DNA of 41,698 nt from NCBI GenBank assembly GCA_025399215.1, contig MU621204.1, forward strand, positions 10,741 through 52,438, in the 5' to 3' direction. Shown here in pieces: positions 31,767-41,698 of this stretch. The notes beneath the pieces were generated by a model. That model saw only the letters and a list, made by a program, of their open reading frames with translations, was not told where the DNA came from and made no database searches. Position 1 is the first letter of the stretch; each line of letters begins with the position of its first letter. The position numbers and the translations under genes were made by a program. Origin of the DNA: Globomyces pollinis-pini (lineage: Eukaryota; Chytridiomycota; Chytridiomycetes; Rhizophydiales; Globomycetaceae).

Positions 31767-33189
31767 TTAAAAGAGTGGAGGGTTTGCATTTTTAACAAGC
31801 ATTAGGAATTCATCTTCAAACCATTGACCAGCTTGAGGAGCATTTGCCAAAGAATCAACTCCCATACTAGTAGTAGGATCACAGAATCCATCTAACCTTG
31901 GTGCCCCAGGTGGACCAGAGACACCATCAGATTCACCTGGTGGTTTGACCCATACAAACGCGTCAATTGCTGGTAATGGGTCAACTTCTGGTCGTGGTCC
32001 AATTCCAGATCCCTTGATATTACACCATGATCCCCATCTGGTTCGGATTCCTGCTTGTCCATTTCTACTTGTATCGATCAAGAATCGTGATGGTAAACCA
32101 GCTTTACTAAATTTAGCAGACAATTGACTGGTAAAGGTAGATTCATCGATACATGCATTTCCTTGGTATGTCAATACACCATTATTATTTTGAAGTGGTT
32201 GCTCCTTTGCTGGTGCAATTCCCTTTGCAAAAACTGGACTGTAATTGGATACATTACTAATAAAACCAGTCACTTTTACATTTGGATTTAATGATTTTGC
32301 TGCTTCAATGACACGTTTAAATATTGGGATCATTTTTGATTGATTATCTTCCCAACCCAACCATCCTACTAGTTAAATCATTTTGTATTTTACCTCCATG
32401 AGCACAATCAATATATTGATAAACATTAGGAAGTGTAAGTTGTGCCAAAGCATAGGCTACTCCACCTTCGTAGTCTGGAGTTGCTTTACCACACGTTTCA
32501 GGGAATGTTTGCAAGTTGGTAGCCAAATTTGGTAAAGAATCTGGTTCGATGATTAGAGAGACACGAACGTTTGGATCGGCATTGGAAATCAAAGTTTTAC
32601 GAATGGCATCAATGTAATCAGTTTTATAACGATTCAAATCACCTCTTTTGATTTCTCCATTGGATGCTAATGCAGCACAATCGCGACCTGGTAAATCGTA
32701 CACGACAAACTGGATAACAACTGGATTTTCTTTGGAAGCTTGTTTTGATGCAGCTTTTAATGCTGGTGCAATTCGACTGATATTTTCAATCGTATCAATC
32801 CAAATGGCAGTAGAAATCTTTTTGAATGCATCAACAGCTGGTGCTAATGGAGATCCTGGTTTGAGAGACCCTTCCACAGCCTTGATGTACTCTGGATTGA
32901 TGAATCCAGTGGCACCTTTATATGGATTAAAAGATCCATCCCCACATTGATCTGATGAACCTACCCCAGGTTGGCATGGTACAGGACTCGAAGTTGGTTT
33001 AGGTCCTAAAGTAGTCACCACTACTTGCGTGGTTAAAGGTGGAGACACGGTTGTGACTGGATTAACAGGTTTTGGTAAACATTGAGAGTAATATTCGTTG
33101 GAAACCGTACAAACAGATGTCACATCACAGCAAAATGGGCCTGAAAACCCCTTACCACCACATTGTTGCCAAACAGAAGCACAAGACAT
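31767..33189 (-). CDS. GH6 cellobiohydrolase/endoglucanase with N-terminal CBM1
   Basis: Two exons on the minus strand: 33189-32394 and 32365-31767, giving 464 residues. One intron of 28 nt falls inside HGGWLGWEDN. Residues 3-38 are a CBM1 cellulose-binding domain (VWQQCGGKGFSGPFCC), then a Pro/Thr/Val linker, then the GH6 domain: FVVYDLPGRDCAALASNGE, SLIIEPDSLPN with the proposed catalytic acid, RTRWGSWCNIKG and FVWVKPPGESDG. It hydrolyses cellulose by inversion. The start codon is followed at once by the CBM1 and preceded in frame by TAA, so no signal peptide is encoded, which is odd for a secreted enzyme. TATAAATA lies 44 bp upstream (minus strand, 33233-33226). It suggests a plant- or algal-matter-degrading lifestyle. 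Confidence 0.93.
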
Positions 33190-33955
33190 TTAATTTGAGA
33201 TAATTCAACACTCAAATCTAGCTGGTATTTATACTGTTCATTGATCAATGCAGATCTCATATCATATGATCATTTAAAGTTATTTTGTCCAATATCAACA
33301 GTATGATGTAGTCAGGAGACCATGTACCTTGTGTGTGCATCATTATTCTATTGTGGTGGAAACCATTTCAGTCCAAGTTTCAACCAAAAGTATCCTCGAA
33401 AGGCAATTGATGTATAATTTTATATAAAGATAAACAAGTGCAAGTCTCTTTATTGATAATTTTGACTTTGAATGTCGTTGCACTATGGAATGACTTGATC
33501 AGGTGAAGTGTCAGAGGGTTTTGTACAACTACCTCATCATACCTGAAAATGCACCCTTCCATATTCTGATGGATTCCCACTGGACCATTCCCAGAATATC
33601 GTTTAAAAAATCAAAATGTCTTTATGTATATTGAAGTATTGTCATATGATAGATTAGATTGATAATGTAGAGTAGTTCATGTTGATTGAACTATGAACCG
33701 ACGGACCACGCCCATCAGGCATCATGAGACCTCTGTAAGACCATCGCGGATGATTCTTTCAGTAAAAACAATGGTTTCAATATCAGTCAAACGTTCAGAG
33801 GCTATCGTACCTTGTAAGTATCTGGTGGAGTTGCAAGGATAGTCAGTCCATTCACGTCGATTCTTATAAGCACATTAATACTGTTGTAGAATTATGTCAA
33901 TTATTCATTTATTTAATTGAATGGACAAGATACATTTGGTTATACGGATTCAACG
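33190..33955. other. Long intergenic region downstream of the PG-rich-repeat gene and upstream of GH6
   Basis: About 770 bp. Holds the minus-strand promoter of GH6, including its TATA box. A 66-codon frame at 33380-33580 has no recognisable features. No upstream exon encoding a signal peptide for GH6 was found. Confidence 0.5.
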
Positions 33956-35068
33956 CTACTTTGGACCTAAAAAAGTCAAAAAAGATAACAAATACAGATC
34001 ATTAGAAACATTACTGACATCTTGAGTTTGTGCTTTTGGTACAACAACATCTTTAGTAACTTCTACCATTTTCTCTTTGGTATTTGCAAGGGGGTCTTTT
34101 GATAATTTTGACAACAAAACTGACGAAGGGCCATGATCAGTTTCTAATTTTGGAGGGTCAATCATACGACCTAAACGATATGATACAGCTTCGATCCATG
34201 GTTTCCAACGGCGAGATACTTTGATAGGAGATACCTAAATTTTGGATTTAATGGCCAAGAAATTACCTCATACGATCCAGGTGCAATTGCCGTTGTTTCT
34301 GGCAATTTAAATCGCTTTGAGGTGCTTTTAAAAGGGGAGAGTACATTTTTCGGTTTATGGTTATCAGTTGGGTTATGGCTGCCTGGTCCTAACGGTAACT
34401 AATGGTTAAACTAGTACGCGGTATGAATCTAATTGGTCTGTATAATGTGGTATAATGGCATTGAATGTACATACCTATATGTTAATTTATAGATCTTTTA
34501 ATCAAATTATGTAATCGCAATAGGATTTGTCAATTTAAGATTAGATTACCTGACTTTTGTTTGGGAATCTTGCACATTTTTTACCCCAAGCATCTTTCAC
34601 TAGCAACTTTTGGTGTACCTCTGTTACTGAGGGCCATGTAGGTGGATAAGGGTCGTAACTTCCTACACTAGCAAGCACATCCTAAGGCAATTAAACATCA
34701 CATTTGTACTTTATGATTCTTGTTGATTAATTTGTAATTCAATCGTTTTGAATCAGGAATATTGTACATCATTGGTTCAAATGGAGTGGATTCATTTGTG
34801 TCTGAATGCTTTAATAATGGGTCAAGCTTTTGCATGTCACCATTTGGTAGATCCACTTCAAAGCGCAACTGTTGTACTTGAGTTCTAATTGATGGATTAG
34901 ATCCCAATGATGGTAAGGGAGACATATCTGTGATTTGATAGAATCTCCCTCCATAACACCTTGTTTATGTATTTGTTTATTTACTTGGCGCGATAACTTA
35001 TCTAAAGCTGTCCTACAGTTTGAAAAGTTACTATTTTCTAATCAACTGCTGAGAACACGAGAAAGCAT
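33956..35068 (-). CDS. Sperm-tail PG-rich-repeat (STPG/SHIPPO-like) protein
   Basis: Exons on the minus strand: 35037-34960, 34927-34710, 34681-34550, 34398-34267, 34234-33956, plus a short first exon that is uncertain (35068-35059 would give 282 residues but needs a 21-nt intron). From the second exon the frame closes exactly. Repeats of the PG-rich type are visible: VGSYDPYPPTWPS, LGPGSHNPTDNHKP and IAPGSYEVSP, each a Gly-Ser-Tyr/His turn with prolines. Such proteins bind or line axonemal microtubules in cilia and sperm tails. Introns are 32, 28, 151 and 32 nt; the 151-nt one contains one internal AG|GT junction. Low-complexity N-terminus (ALDKLSRQVNKQIHKQ). Family call rests on repeat pattern only. 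Confidence 0.6.
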
Positions 35069-35138
35069 AATTGGAAAACTCAATTCAAAAGTGAAAAATA
35101 GCACATACTTTCACACAATCTAATTATATTGAAATCAA

Positions 35139-35418
35139 TCATAATTTTGAGGATATCAAATCACCTTTGTAGAATTGTGGTCCATACTTTTTAATGACTG
35201 AAGCAGCATTATGGAAGTTATTGAATTGAGTGGTAGCATCTTTTCCAGCGACTTTCATAAGCACCTTCTTACCACCTACAATAATCAATAGTTGATCAAT
35301 TCATACCTGGATGATCATTTAAAAAACTAGAGACATCATATACTTTTCCATCGATGATGATCCAACAATCAGAATCACTAGTATGAGCACTAACTTGTTC
35401 GACAGTGAAGTTTGCCAT
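35139..35418 (-). CDS. Stand-alone small cytochrome b5-domain protein
   Basis: Two exons on the minus strand: 35418-35307 and 35275-35139, giving 82 residues. The 31-nt intron splits the HPGG codons. It covers one cytochrome b5 fold: FTVEQVSAHTSDSDCWIIID, VYDVSSFLNDHPGGKKVL with the first heme His, KVAGKDATTQFNNFHNAAS with the second heme His, and the end YGPQFYKGDLISSKL. There is no membrane tail, unlike microsomal b5, so it is probably soluble. Similar b5 modules are fused to acyl-CoA dehydrogenases in fungi, but here the frame stops at TGA (35139-35141). A TATAAAAGG element lies 38 bp upstream on the minus strand (35456-35448). Confidence 0.85.
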
Positions 35419-35740
35419 ATGGAGAAAAAAAGATGAGATGTTGGTGACCTTTTATATGTGTTGGGTCCAAATCAAATGATACATTGGACCATTTGTTTCT
35501 TAGTTCCCATTGAGTATAATAGACATCTACCATGTCCCATGAGTCCAATATATTCATTTTTAATTCCAATAGAGTGAAAGTCACTTTGAAGTGAATTAGT
35601 TTGCGATAATGCTCCTTCTCTACTTGTACAACTCTTGATATAAAGTAAAGCATTTCTCGTTCTCACATTCAACTTTGAGTGCAGTGATTCCATTCTGCGT
35701 TTTATTAATTTTTTTTTTATCTCAGTTCAATTGAATCAAA
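35419..35740. promoter_or_regulatory. Divergent promoter region of cytochrome b5 and TIM50
   Basis: About 320 bp. The b5 side has a TATAAAAGG element; the TIM50 side is T-rich just before its ATG. Two overlapping minus-strand frames (35472-35693 and 35390-35653) were not accepted as genes. Confidence 0.45.
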
Positions 35741-37295
35741 ATGAATTTCCAACGGATTTCTAGAAGTGTACTGATAGGAACAAACAGAGCATTATTAAAT
35801 TATCCTAAAGTGCTATCAAAGGTTCAGCTGTATCGTGCTGCTCCTGCTTTAAACTTAAATGTCAGACTTTACTCTCAAAATCATTCTGACCCTTTCACAC
35901 AAGGTTTGTACATTGAAATCTAAACTAAAGCAATGGCTGAACAAAAGAAATTAGAAGAGGAACAGAAAAAGGAAAAAGAGAATAAAGATGATGAAGAACC
36001 AAAGACTGAACCAACTGACGAAGAAAAAATTGAACAGAAATCAGCTTCTAATTATGGATTCTTCATCTTTCTAGGAGTATTGTCATCTTATCTATACGCT
36101 GGTTCGTTTTTACTTGCTGATTCTTTAGGCTTTACTTACGATTCTCCTAATCTAGAGGGTGAAAATGCATTCGTTGCACACAATAGACGTGTTATGGAAT
36201 CAATTAAAGACTCATATGATGTACTATTTTATACTTAATGTACAGTATCTCACCAATCCTCCAACAAAATCTTTGCTTCCTCCTTTGCCACCACAATTAC
36301 GTAGAGATTACACTTTATGTTTGGAATTGACTGACGCTTTGACGCATTTGGTTTGGGAAAAGGACCTTGGTTGGAGAGTCGCTATCCGACCTGAAGCCAA
36401 GAAAATGCTGTTAGCTTTACACAGCTTTTACGAATTGGTTATATTTACAAACACCCCAAGTCACGTACTTAATATTTTATTTAACCATAGTTTGCAAAAC
36501 CTGTTATTGCTGCTTTGGATCCATTTAGTGCAGTTACTTTCAAGCTTTTCCGAGAACATCATCGTTTAAGCGGTGGTAAATTAAAATTGAAACTCATTTG
36601 TTAGATGCTTATTTGAAAGACCTAGAATTCTTGAACAGGGATTTAAGCAAGGTTATTGTGGTTGATGTGGACGAATCATGCTTGGCTAGTCATCGTGATA
36701 ATGGTTTACTGTTGAAAAAATGGACAGGTAGTGATTGATGAACAATTATTTTATTTTTTAGGGGAGCATGGAGATTCGGAAATTTCAAAATTGACATCAA
36801 CACTATTGGGTAATTTTCATAATATTCTAATGACTAGAATTATACTTTTATGCGGATGTTCACAAAGTCTCGGATATTCGAACATTATTGAATGAAATCA
36901 ACAAGATCGATGCCAAGGATATTTCAGGATCATGGCAAAAGTATAAAGATCAATTAAAGGACCTTGAGTTCCAACAGCATGAATCAACATCACAAAGTTC
37001 TGGCTTTTCAGTGACTGGTATTGCCAAGTCACTTGTAGGAGGATTTGGTAGAAACTCTCAAGCCTTAAAATCTTCTGCTACTATTTCTGAAATTGAAAGA
37101 CATTGCAAGTTGATTAAAGCTCGAATGGATAGTACTTATAACCAACATTTAGCTGAGCAAGCCCGATACTTGGAAGAGCAAGAACAATTTATTGAACAAC
37201 AAAAACAAGCACTGAAGAATAGTGATTTGAAACTAATTGATTATATAATGGGTAATGGACCAAACTTGGAAGGTGAATTGCCAGAACAACGCTAA
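35741..37295 (+). CDS. TIM50: Mitochondrial import inner membrane translocase subunit TIM50
   Basis: Seven exons: 35741-35902, 35930-36220, 36246-36464, 36491-36575, 36605-36727, 36762-36809, 36838-37295, giving 461 residues. Introns are 27, 25, 26, 29, 34 and 28 nt. A basic presequence (MNFQRISRSVLIGTNRALL) is followed by an acidic coiled stretch, one membrane span (FFIFLGVLSSYLYAGSFLL) and an FCP1-like phosphatase fold: RRDYTLCLELTDALTHLVWE, FYELVIFTNTPSH, LNRDLSKVIVVDVDES and YADVHKVSDIRTLLNEI. The catalytic DxDx motif is not conserved (LELTDA), as in other TIM50 proteins. It is the presequence receptor of the TIM23 complex, facing the intermembrane space. It has a longer charged C-terminal coiled coil than animal versions. 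Confidence 0.95.
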
Positions 37296-37568
37296 TTATA
37301 TATTGCATTTGAAGATCATAAAGTGTATGATAAATAAATATGCTTTTCTATTTGATATTTGAAATTTGCTGTATAGGGGAAGTATTGGCTTAATATTTCG
37401 ACAACTTAAAAAAACGATCAATTACTGAATCAATACCCAAGTCATTTGAATAACAGATCATTCAGACACGTCACTCACTGGTAAAATACTCCAAAAAGTA
37501 TCCTCAGTTTTGGGTCTAAATGTGGCTGGGTTTTGGGGTCAAATTTCGGAAGTTGAACTCTTTCTGTC

Positions 37569-38912
37569 ATGTTTAAATTCATTTGTTTGCTGAGTATTTG
37601 GAACCAAATAATTCTTCCAAGTGCAAGGCCTTGCGAACAATGTCCCGAAGTAAATATTGGTTATTTCCCATACCTCTATATCACTTATAAGGATGGTCTA
37701 ACGGATTGTTACTGTGGAAAAGAAGCTATTCGATTGATTGACTGCGACGGTGCAGCTCCTAATCCTAACTTTCCTTGGAGTGGTTCAGACTGTAATGTTC
37801 CTCCAAAACAAGACGAAAAAGCTTGGTATACATGTATTCTTAGTCAGAATAGAACCACGGTATCCAATTTGAATGCTTTGGTTTTTGGTTGTGCTGCGTC
37901 TTCAAATGCTGTCAAAACGTTACCGGATGGAACACTAGGAAATGCAACAATTGCTACAACACCTACTTCAACTCCAAATTCAAACTCGGGTTTATCAACT
38001 ACCAATTTGATTATCATCATTTCAGTTGGAACTCTTATTGTGCTAATTTTATTTGCACTCATTATCTATTTGGCACTCCCAAAACGAAAACAAGCAAATA
38101 GTACCTTATATGGATCAGTCCCTCACGATTCGGTAACATCACCATTACTCATAAAGTAGAGAACTATCGTTGCTTCCGATCCATTTGAAAATAAGTTGGA
38201 AAAGGATTATTTGATTTCAGAGCCAAAATCAAGTGAATATGGACAAAGTGAAAATACAACACATACAGCGTTGGCATCTACCTTGGCTTCTTCCATCATT
38301 TCTGCTAGTTTACCAGAATTTTCGGAAGACAATATTCGAAACTACATTTTCTGTGATGACATTACACAATCAGATGGATTTATAAGCACTATTTTGGATT
38401 CTTTAATACCACTGTTTAGTGAATGTTTGGTAAAAGGTAGTCTTGTATTAATATGATAGGCAGCAGCTCCACATATTGCAGTAGATGAGAATGAAATTAA
38501 CATTGAAGTGGATGATTTGTTGGTGATTGAATCATACGAGTCCATAAGTTGGGTCATTGGATCCAACAAGACAAAAGGCACACATGGAAGATTCCCAATG
38601 TATTGTGTTTCCTCTCGTCAAAATGTTAAAGTTTTAATTATCCATTGTGCTGAAAACCATGTGACTGATTCTATGATTGATAGTTCACTTGTTTCAATGC
38701 TCTCCAGTTTTCCTGGTGCAGTTTTCATCTTTGATTTAAATGTGAAATTATTAATGGAAGATGAATCTGCAATCTATCCAGTGTTCACCAAACTTGTTGG
38801 GAATGAAAGATGCTTTATTCATGGATCTCAAATGTTTACCGACTTTTTAACTGGGTATTTGAATGATTTCGCGAAAGGTCTATGGAAATCATTGGAAATT
38901 TCTGTTCTTTAA
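37569..38912 (+). CDS. Type I membrane protein whose cytoplasmic part is extended by splicing; function unknown
   Basis: Three exons: 37569-38132, 38160-38436, 38464-38912, giving 429 residues. Introns are 27 and 27 nt. Residues 1-20 are a signal peptide (MFKFICLLSIWNQIILPSA). The ectodomain has Cys-rich motifs (PCEQCPE, CYCGKEAIRLIDC) and N-glycosylation sites. One membrane span follows (LIIIISVGTLIVLILFALII, about 151-170). If the first intron (38133-38159) is retained, the frame ends at TAG after VTSPLLIK, giving 196 residues. If removed, it continues into a domain of about 240 residues (FPMYCVSSRQNVKVLIIHCAE...) with no recognised family. The downstream part has no start codon of its own in frame, which supports a single gene. 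Confidence 0.6.
38133..38159 (+). other. 27-nt intron ending in an in-frame stop codon
   Basis: Length is nine codons, GT...TAG. The last three bases, TAG (38157-38159), are also the in-frame stop of the unspliced reading frame. Splicing removes the stop and fuses the two halves without a frame change. Confidence 0.6.
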
Positions 38913-39002
38913 TAAATATACTTAATCAGAGTGTTGTTTTATTTGTTTGGATGTTATTTTGGTATATCGTATGGCATGTGTTGGAATATTATCCATTTGA
39001 AA

Positions 39003-39023
39003 ACCCTGTTGTACAAACAGGGT
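39003..39023. repeat. 7-bp perfect inverted repeat upstream of the ML-domain gene
   Basis: ACCCTGT (39003-39009), spacer TGTACAA, ACAGGGT (39017-39023). It sits 42 bp upstream of the TATA box of the ML-domain gene, and could be a dimer-binding site or the stem of a terminator for the preceding gene. Confidence 0.5.
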
Positions 39024-39064
39024 AGGAATTCAATAAAATGAATGATTAGGTTTCATCACGGGTA

Positions 39065-39071
39065 TATAAAG
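39065..39071 (+). promoter_or_regulatory. TATA box of the ML-domain gene
   Basis: TATAAAG starts 34 bp before the ATG at 39099, the same spacing as in secreted protein genes 1 and 2. Confidence 0.6.
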
Positions 39072-39098
39072 GAACCACTATCATTACGTCAAACCAAG

Positions 39099-39473
39099 AT
39101 GAATTTTTTATTCTTGTTCCTTTCAACGTTAGTGATTGCGAATGATTTCATGCCATGTACAGATCTAAATGATGGTTTCACACTTGGACCATTTATCACT
39201 GAACCAAATCCAATTATATCCGGAAGAGATTTAACAGTTACTGTTAAAGGTACACTCACAACACCTATTGTAGATGGTGCAGAATTTCTCATCATGATTA
39301 CAAATCATGGTACTTCAATTTACAGTATTGTAACTGATTTCTGTTCAATTTCTGATCAAGATCAATTACCATGTCCTGTAGCTATTGGTGATCATTCTAT
39401 TACTCATAAATTTGCAATTCCAAAGGAAGCTCCTGCTGGTGACTATCACGTTAGAATGGAATGTAATAACTAA
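39099..39473 (+). CDS. Secreted ML-domain (NPC2-like) lipid-transfer protein
   Basis: Single exon, 124 residues, from the ATG after the TATA box. Signal peptide MNFLFLFLSTLVIA. The mature protein matches the ML/NPC2 fold: PCTDLNDGFTLGPFITEPNP, SGRDLTVTVKGTL, a middle Cys pair (DFCSISDQDQLPCPV), HSITHKFAIPKEAPAGDYHV and the last Cys in RMECNN. Fungal members (phosphatidylglycerol/phosphatidylinositol transfer proteins, NPC2) carry sterols or phospholipids in the vacuole or outside the cell. The length and Cys pattern are normal. Ligand unknown. Confidence 0.85.
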   Translation: MNFLFLFLSTLVIANDFMPCTDLNDGFTLGPFITEPNPIISGRDLTVTVKGTLTTPIVDGAEFLIMITNHGTSIYSIVTDFCSISDQDQLPCPVAIGDHSITHKFAIPKEAPAGDYHVRMECNN

Positions 39474-39603
39474 ATTTTTAACTTATTCTAGTAATCAATG
39501 CTGATAAATCTCCTATTGCTTGTATTGTGGGTAACGTATCAGTCGAATAAAGATCAATTTTTAATTTTGTAAACGAAAAGTTGTATTACTATAACTATCT
39601 GCT

Positions 39604-40804
39604 TTAAAAATAAACTCGAACAGCTTGTGCAGCAGTAGAATCAATTGGACAATATGGACATTTGAATCTTGAATTGATATTTCCCTTACTGAGTCGTAAT
39701 AAACTTTCACCTGAGATAACATGTCCACAAGCCATCATCATTGGTGGATTTAATTCAGTACCTTGTTCCTTTGTTACAGGGCAAACAAAAATGGAATGAT
39801 ATCGTTGAGAATCTAGTAATGGTATCGTCACTGGTAATTCTCCAGTTTGTGACCATTCAAGTGCTTTATCTTTCATTAACGATGATATTTTCATGATCAT
39901 TGGTAATGCTGATGAACCCACAGTCACACATGTAAATAATGGAGATTCACAAGATTGACCCAATATATGACAAAAATCTCTGGAAAATTGTACTTGAATA
40001 TCCATCCATAACCCTTGGCCTGCAAATGCAGCGTATGGACTATTTTCAAGTCGTTTAGAAAATAAAATACAACACATCAATCTTTGAATTTCTACAAACA
40101 TTAAAGAGTTTTAAATTACCTTTGATATGTTTATCAGCAAAATATCCAAAATGAGATTTTGCATAATTCAAACCTGCTTTAATATCACCACGTTTAATAT
40201 GTGATAAATATTGTAACTGATGTAACTTGAATTCAAAAGTTGACCCAACTTGTTGTAATTTCTTTCGATTTGTTGTTGCCCATTCAATTGCAGGTCCAGG
40301 ATTTTCTACACGTAATGCTTCCTATCATTAACTTTAGAATTCATTACTTGAATATGATACATTCCTTCAAATTGATTATGTAAATTATTTTCGAATTCTA
40401 TACCAGCTTCTTTGGCGAATAATTTAGCTAAATCAAATCGACCTTCACGAACAAAATGATGGATTAAAATGGAATACATTGCATGATCTTTTCCAACCAA
40501 TGCTTTTGGATCTAATCAATAAGAATCAATCATAGTAAATACCCCAAATATTATCCAGATCAGTTTTAAAACGTTTTTCCAATACTTTTGAATGTTTACC
40601 GAGAACAGTATAAAAATCTTTACCATTATCAGTAAGTTTTGTAGCCAAAGATTTAGTTTCTTGTAACAATTGATTTAAATCTGAATTATTTTGGTTAAAA
40701 TTCGATAATTTTGAAATGATTTTATCTAAACCTTCATCAGTTTCTAAAGCTAATAATTTTTGTTTCTTTGAAACTTTTTCAAATGATTCCATGATTGTTT
40801 TCAT
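39604..40804 (-). CDS. RMD5: RMD5/GID2, RING subunit of the GID/CTLH ubiquitin ligase
   Basis: Four exons on the minus strand: 40804-40543, 40511-40348, 40321-40120, 40091-39604, giving 371 residues. Introns are 31, 26 and 28 nt. An N-terminal coiled region precedes a LisH-like helix pair (AMYSILIHHFVREGRFDLAK), a CTLH region (ENPGPAIEWATTNRKKL, FKLHQLQYL) and the CRA region. The C-terminal degenerate RING has CPVTKEQGT, MMMACGHVISGESLLRLSKG and FKCPYCP. In yeast the complex degrades gluconeogenic enzymes when glucose returns. The RING lacks one usual Cys, as in the family. A second in-frame ATG at 40792 is an alternative start. The gene is divergent from the BTB gene. Confidence 0.93.
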
Positions 40805-40977
40805 TTCGAAATTCACGAAAAACAATTTCAAACAAAAAAAAACAAAGTCTTTCTGATACTAGTAAAACTATCGTATAATAAAAAAGTATCTTGACTCGAA
40901 CTAAATGACTCGATCGTGTCATCTTTTACAAAGTTTCAAACTTGCCTAAAAACGATACTAATTAACTATTCATTCAA

Positions 40978-41698
40978 ATGATCAATCTAGTTTATGATTT
41001 AAATTTAATATCAAACACTCAATCACTACAATCAAATAAAGGTATTTCGTGTTAAGGTAACTTGCTAGTATTGTTTTATGGATTTCCTGCTATTCGTAAC
41101 CTATTTTCAATATCAGATACGGATGATTTATCAAATTCAACTCTAAAAGTAAACGATTTGGTTTATAAAAATATCACAATCAATTCAATTCTGGAAATCA
41201 TTCATTCAAATGATTCTTTATCAAATATCAAACTCAATCTTGATCAATTACTTGATTTTAATGATTCTTCTCATGGATTATTGTCATTTTTAAATTCAAA
41301 GAGATTATTAGATTGTGAATTAAGATTTGGTCAAGTTTTATCTGTAAAAGTACATCGGATCTTGTTATCTAGAATAGAGTTCTTTAGAGTACTATTCAAC
41401 TCGAATTTTCAAGATTCATCATCTAGTATAGTAGTTGTGAATGAACACTTTGATAGAGATGAAATTGATCTCCTTATTAGGTTCCTTTATACTGGACAAC
41501 TAGAGTCACTTTGGATCACAGAATCTAGTGATAAACCTCAGAAATCTCTGGAAGATCTAGTTGAAGCAACAAATATAACCAGTAAACGTAGTTCTACTCC
41601 AAACGATTTGAAACAATACAGAGGGAAGCGTGGAAACAAAAAATCGGCAAGGGTAATCTCAGTAGATCCATCAGATGATAGACAGAGAGTCAAGTCAA
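40978..41698 (+). CDS. BTB/POZ-domain protein (partial, runs off the window)
   Basis: Exon 1 is 40978-41041 and exon 2 starts at 41069. The intron is 27 nt. The first exons read LLVLFYGFPAIRNLF-like beta-rich sequence of unknown type. A BTB domain follows near 41280-41510: FLNSKRLLDCELRFG, VKVHRILLSRIEFFRVLF and DEIDLLIRFLYTGQLES. BTB proteins often serve as cullin-3 adaptors. The last visible part is basic (YRGKRGNKKSARV). The 3' end lies outside, so partner domains are unknown. Confidence 0.75.

Noticed and set aside
33380..33580. 66-codon minus-strand frame
   Set aside because: No recognisable domain; lies in the GH6 upstream region and has no supporting exon structure.
35390..35693. Two overlapping minus-strand frames of 73 and 87 codons upstream of cytochrome b5
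   Set aside because: They compete with each other, one overlaps the b5 start, and neither has a known motif.

Overview
The window is nuclear DNA of an AT-rich fungus. The genes are fungal in type: NST1, SPT20, PRP4 kinase, a cellulose-binding GH6 cellulase and GPI-type wall proteins. Two genes look axonemal, a CFAP100/CCDC37 homologue and a sperm-tail PG-rich-repeat protein, so the lineage probably makes flagellated zoospores (chytrid-like). TIM50 and a mitochondrial RNA polymerase show that it has real mitochondria. No species is claimed. I found no rRNA, tRNA or CRISPR.

Layout. 1-2000: the 3' end of an unknown gene, a decayed transposase and a RING-CH membrane protein. 2400-16400: a housekeeping block mostly on the + strand: eIF2-gamma, a Snl1/BAG-like protein, a cyclin T/K-type cyclin, mitochondrial RNA polymerase (RPO41), NST1 and REV1. 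16400-21270: a sparse accessory region with long intergenic stretches, a gene relic, a second RING-CH protein and three secreted low-complexity, GPI-type proteins. 21320-30450: PRP4 kinase, RPL35, SPT20, CFAP100, SKP1 and a cation/proton antiporter. 30770-41698: a type II membrane protein, GH6 cellulase, PG-rich-repeat protein, cytochrome b5, TIM50, a membrane protein with a spliced-in second half, an ML-domain protein, RMD5/GID2 and the start of a BTB protein.

The strongest signal is in the splicing. I rebuilt about 80 introns by hand by requiring frame closure and conserved protein sequence across each junction. More than 70 are only 24-38 nt long, GT...AG, with a pyrimidine-T-N-A-pyrimidine-like element close to the acceptor. 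About nine are longer. Three of these split exactly into head-to-tail GT...AG units of normal size with no exon between them: five units in SPT20, three in NST1 and two in the antiporter. A further 68-nt NST1 intron fits an intron nested inside an intron. Frame and protein homology are restored only when the whole run is removed. This suggests tandem insertion of introns at AG|GT sites, removed either stepwise or as one long intron.

Other points of note: RPL35 and SPT20 start 55 bp apart around a telomere-like box; an 11-nt microexon in PRP4; a 27-nt intron whose last three bases are an in-frame stop codon, so that splicing would add a second half to a membrane protein; TATA boxes at nearly fixed distance from the start codons of secreted-protein genes; and a GH6 cellulase with no signal peptide.
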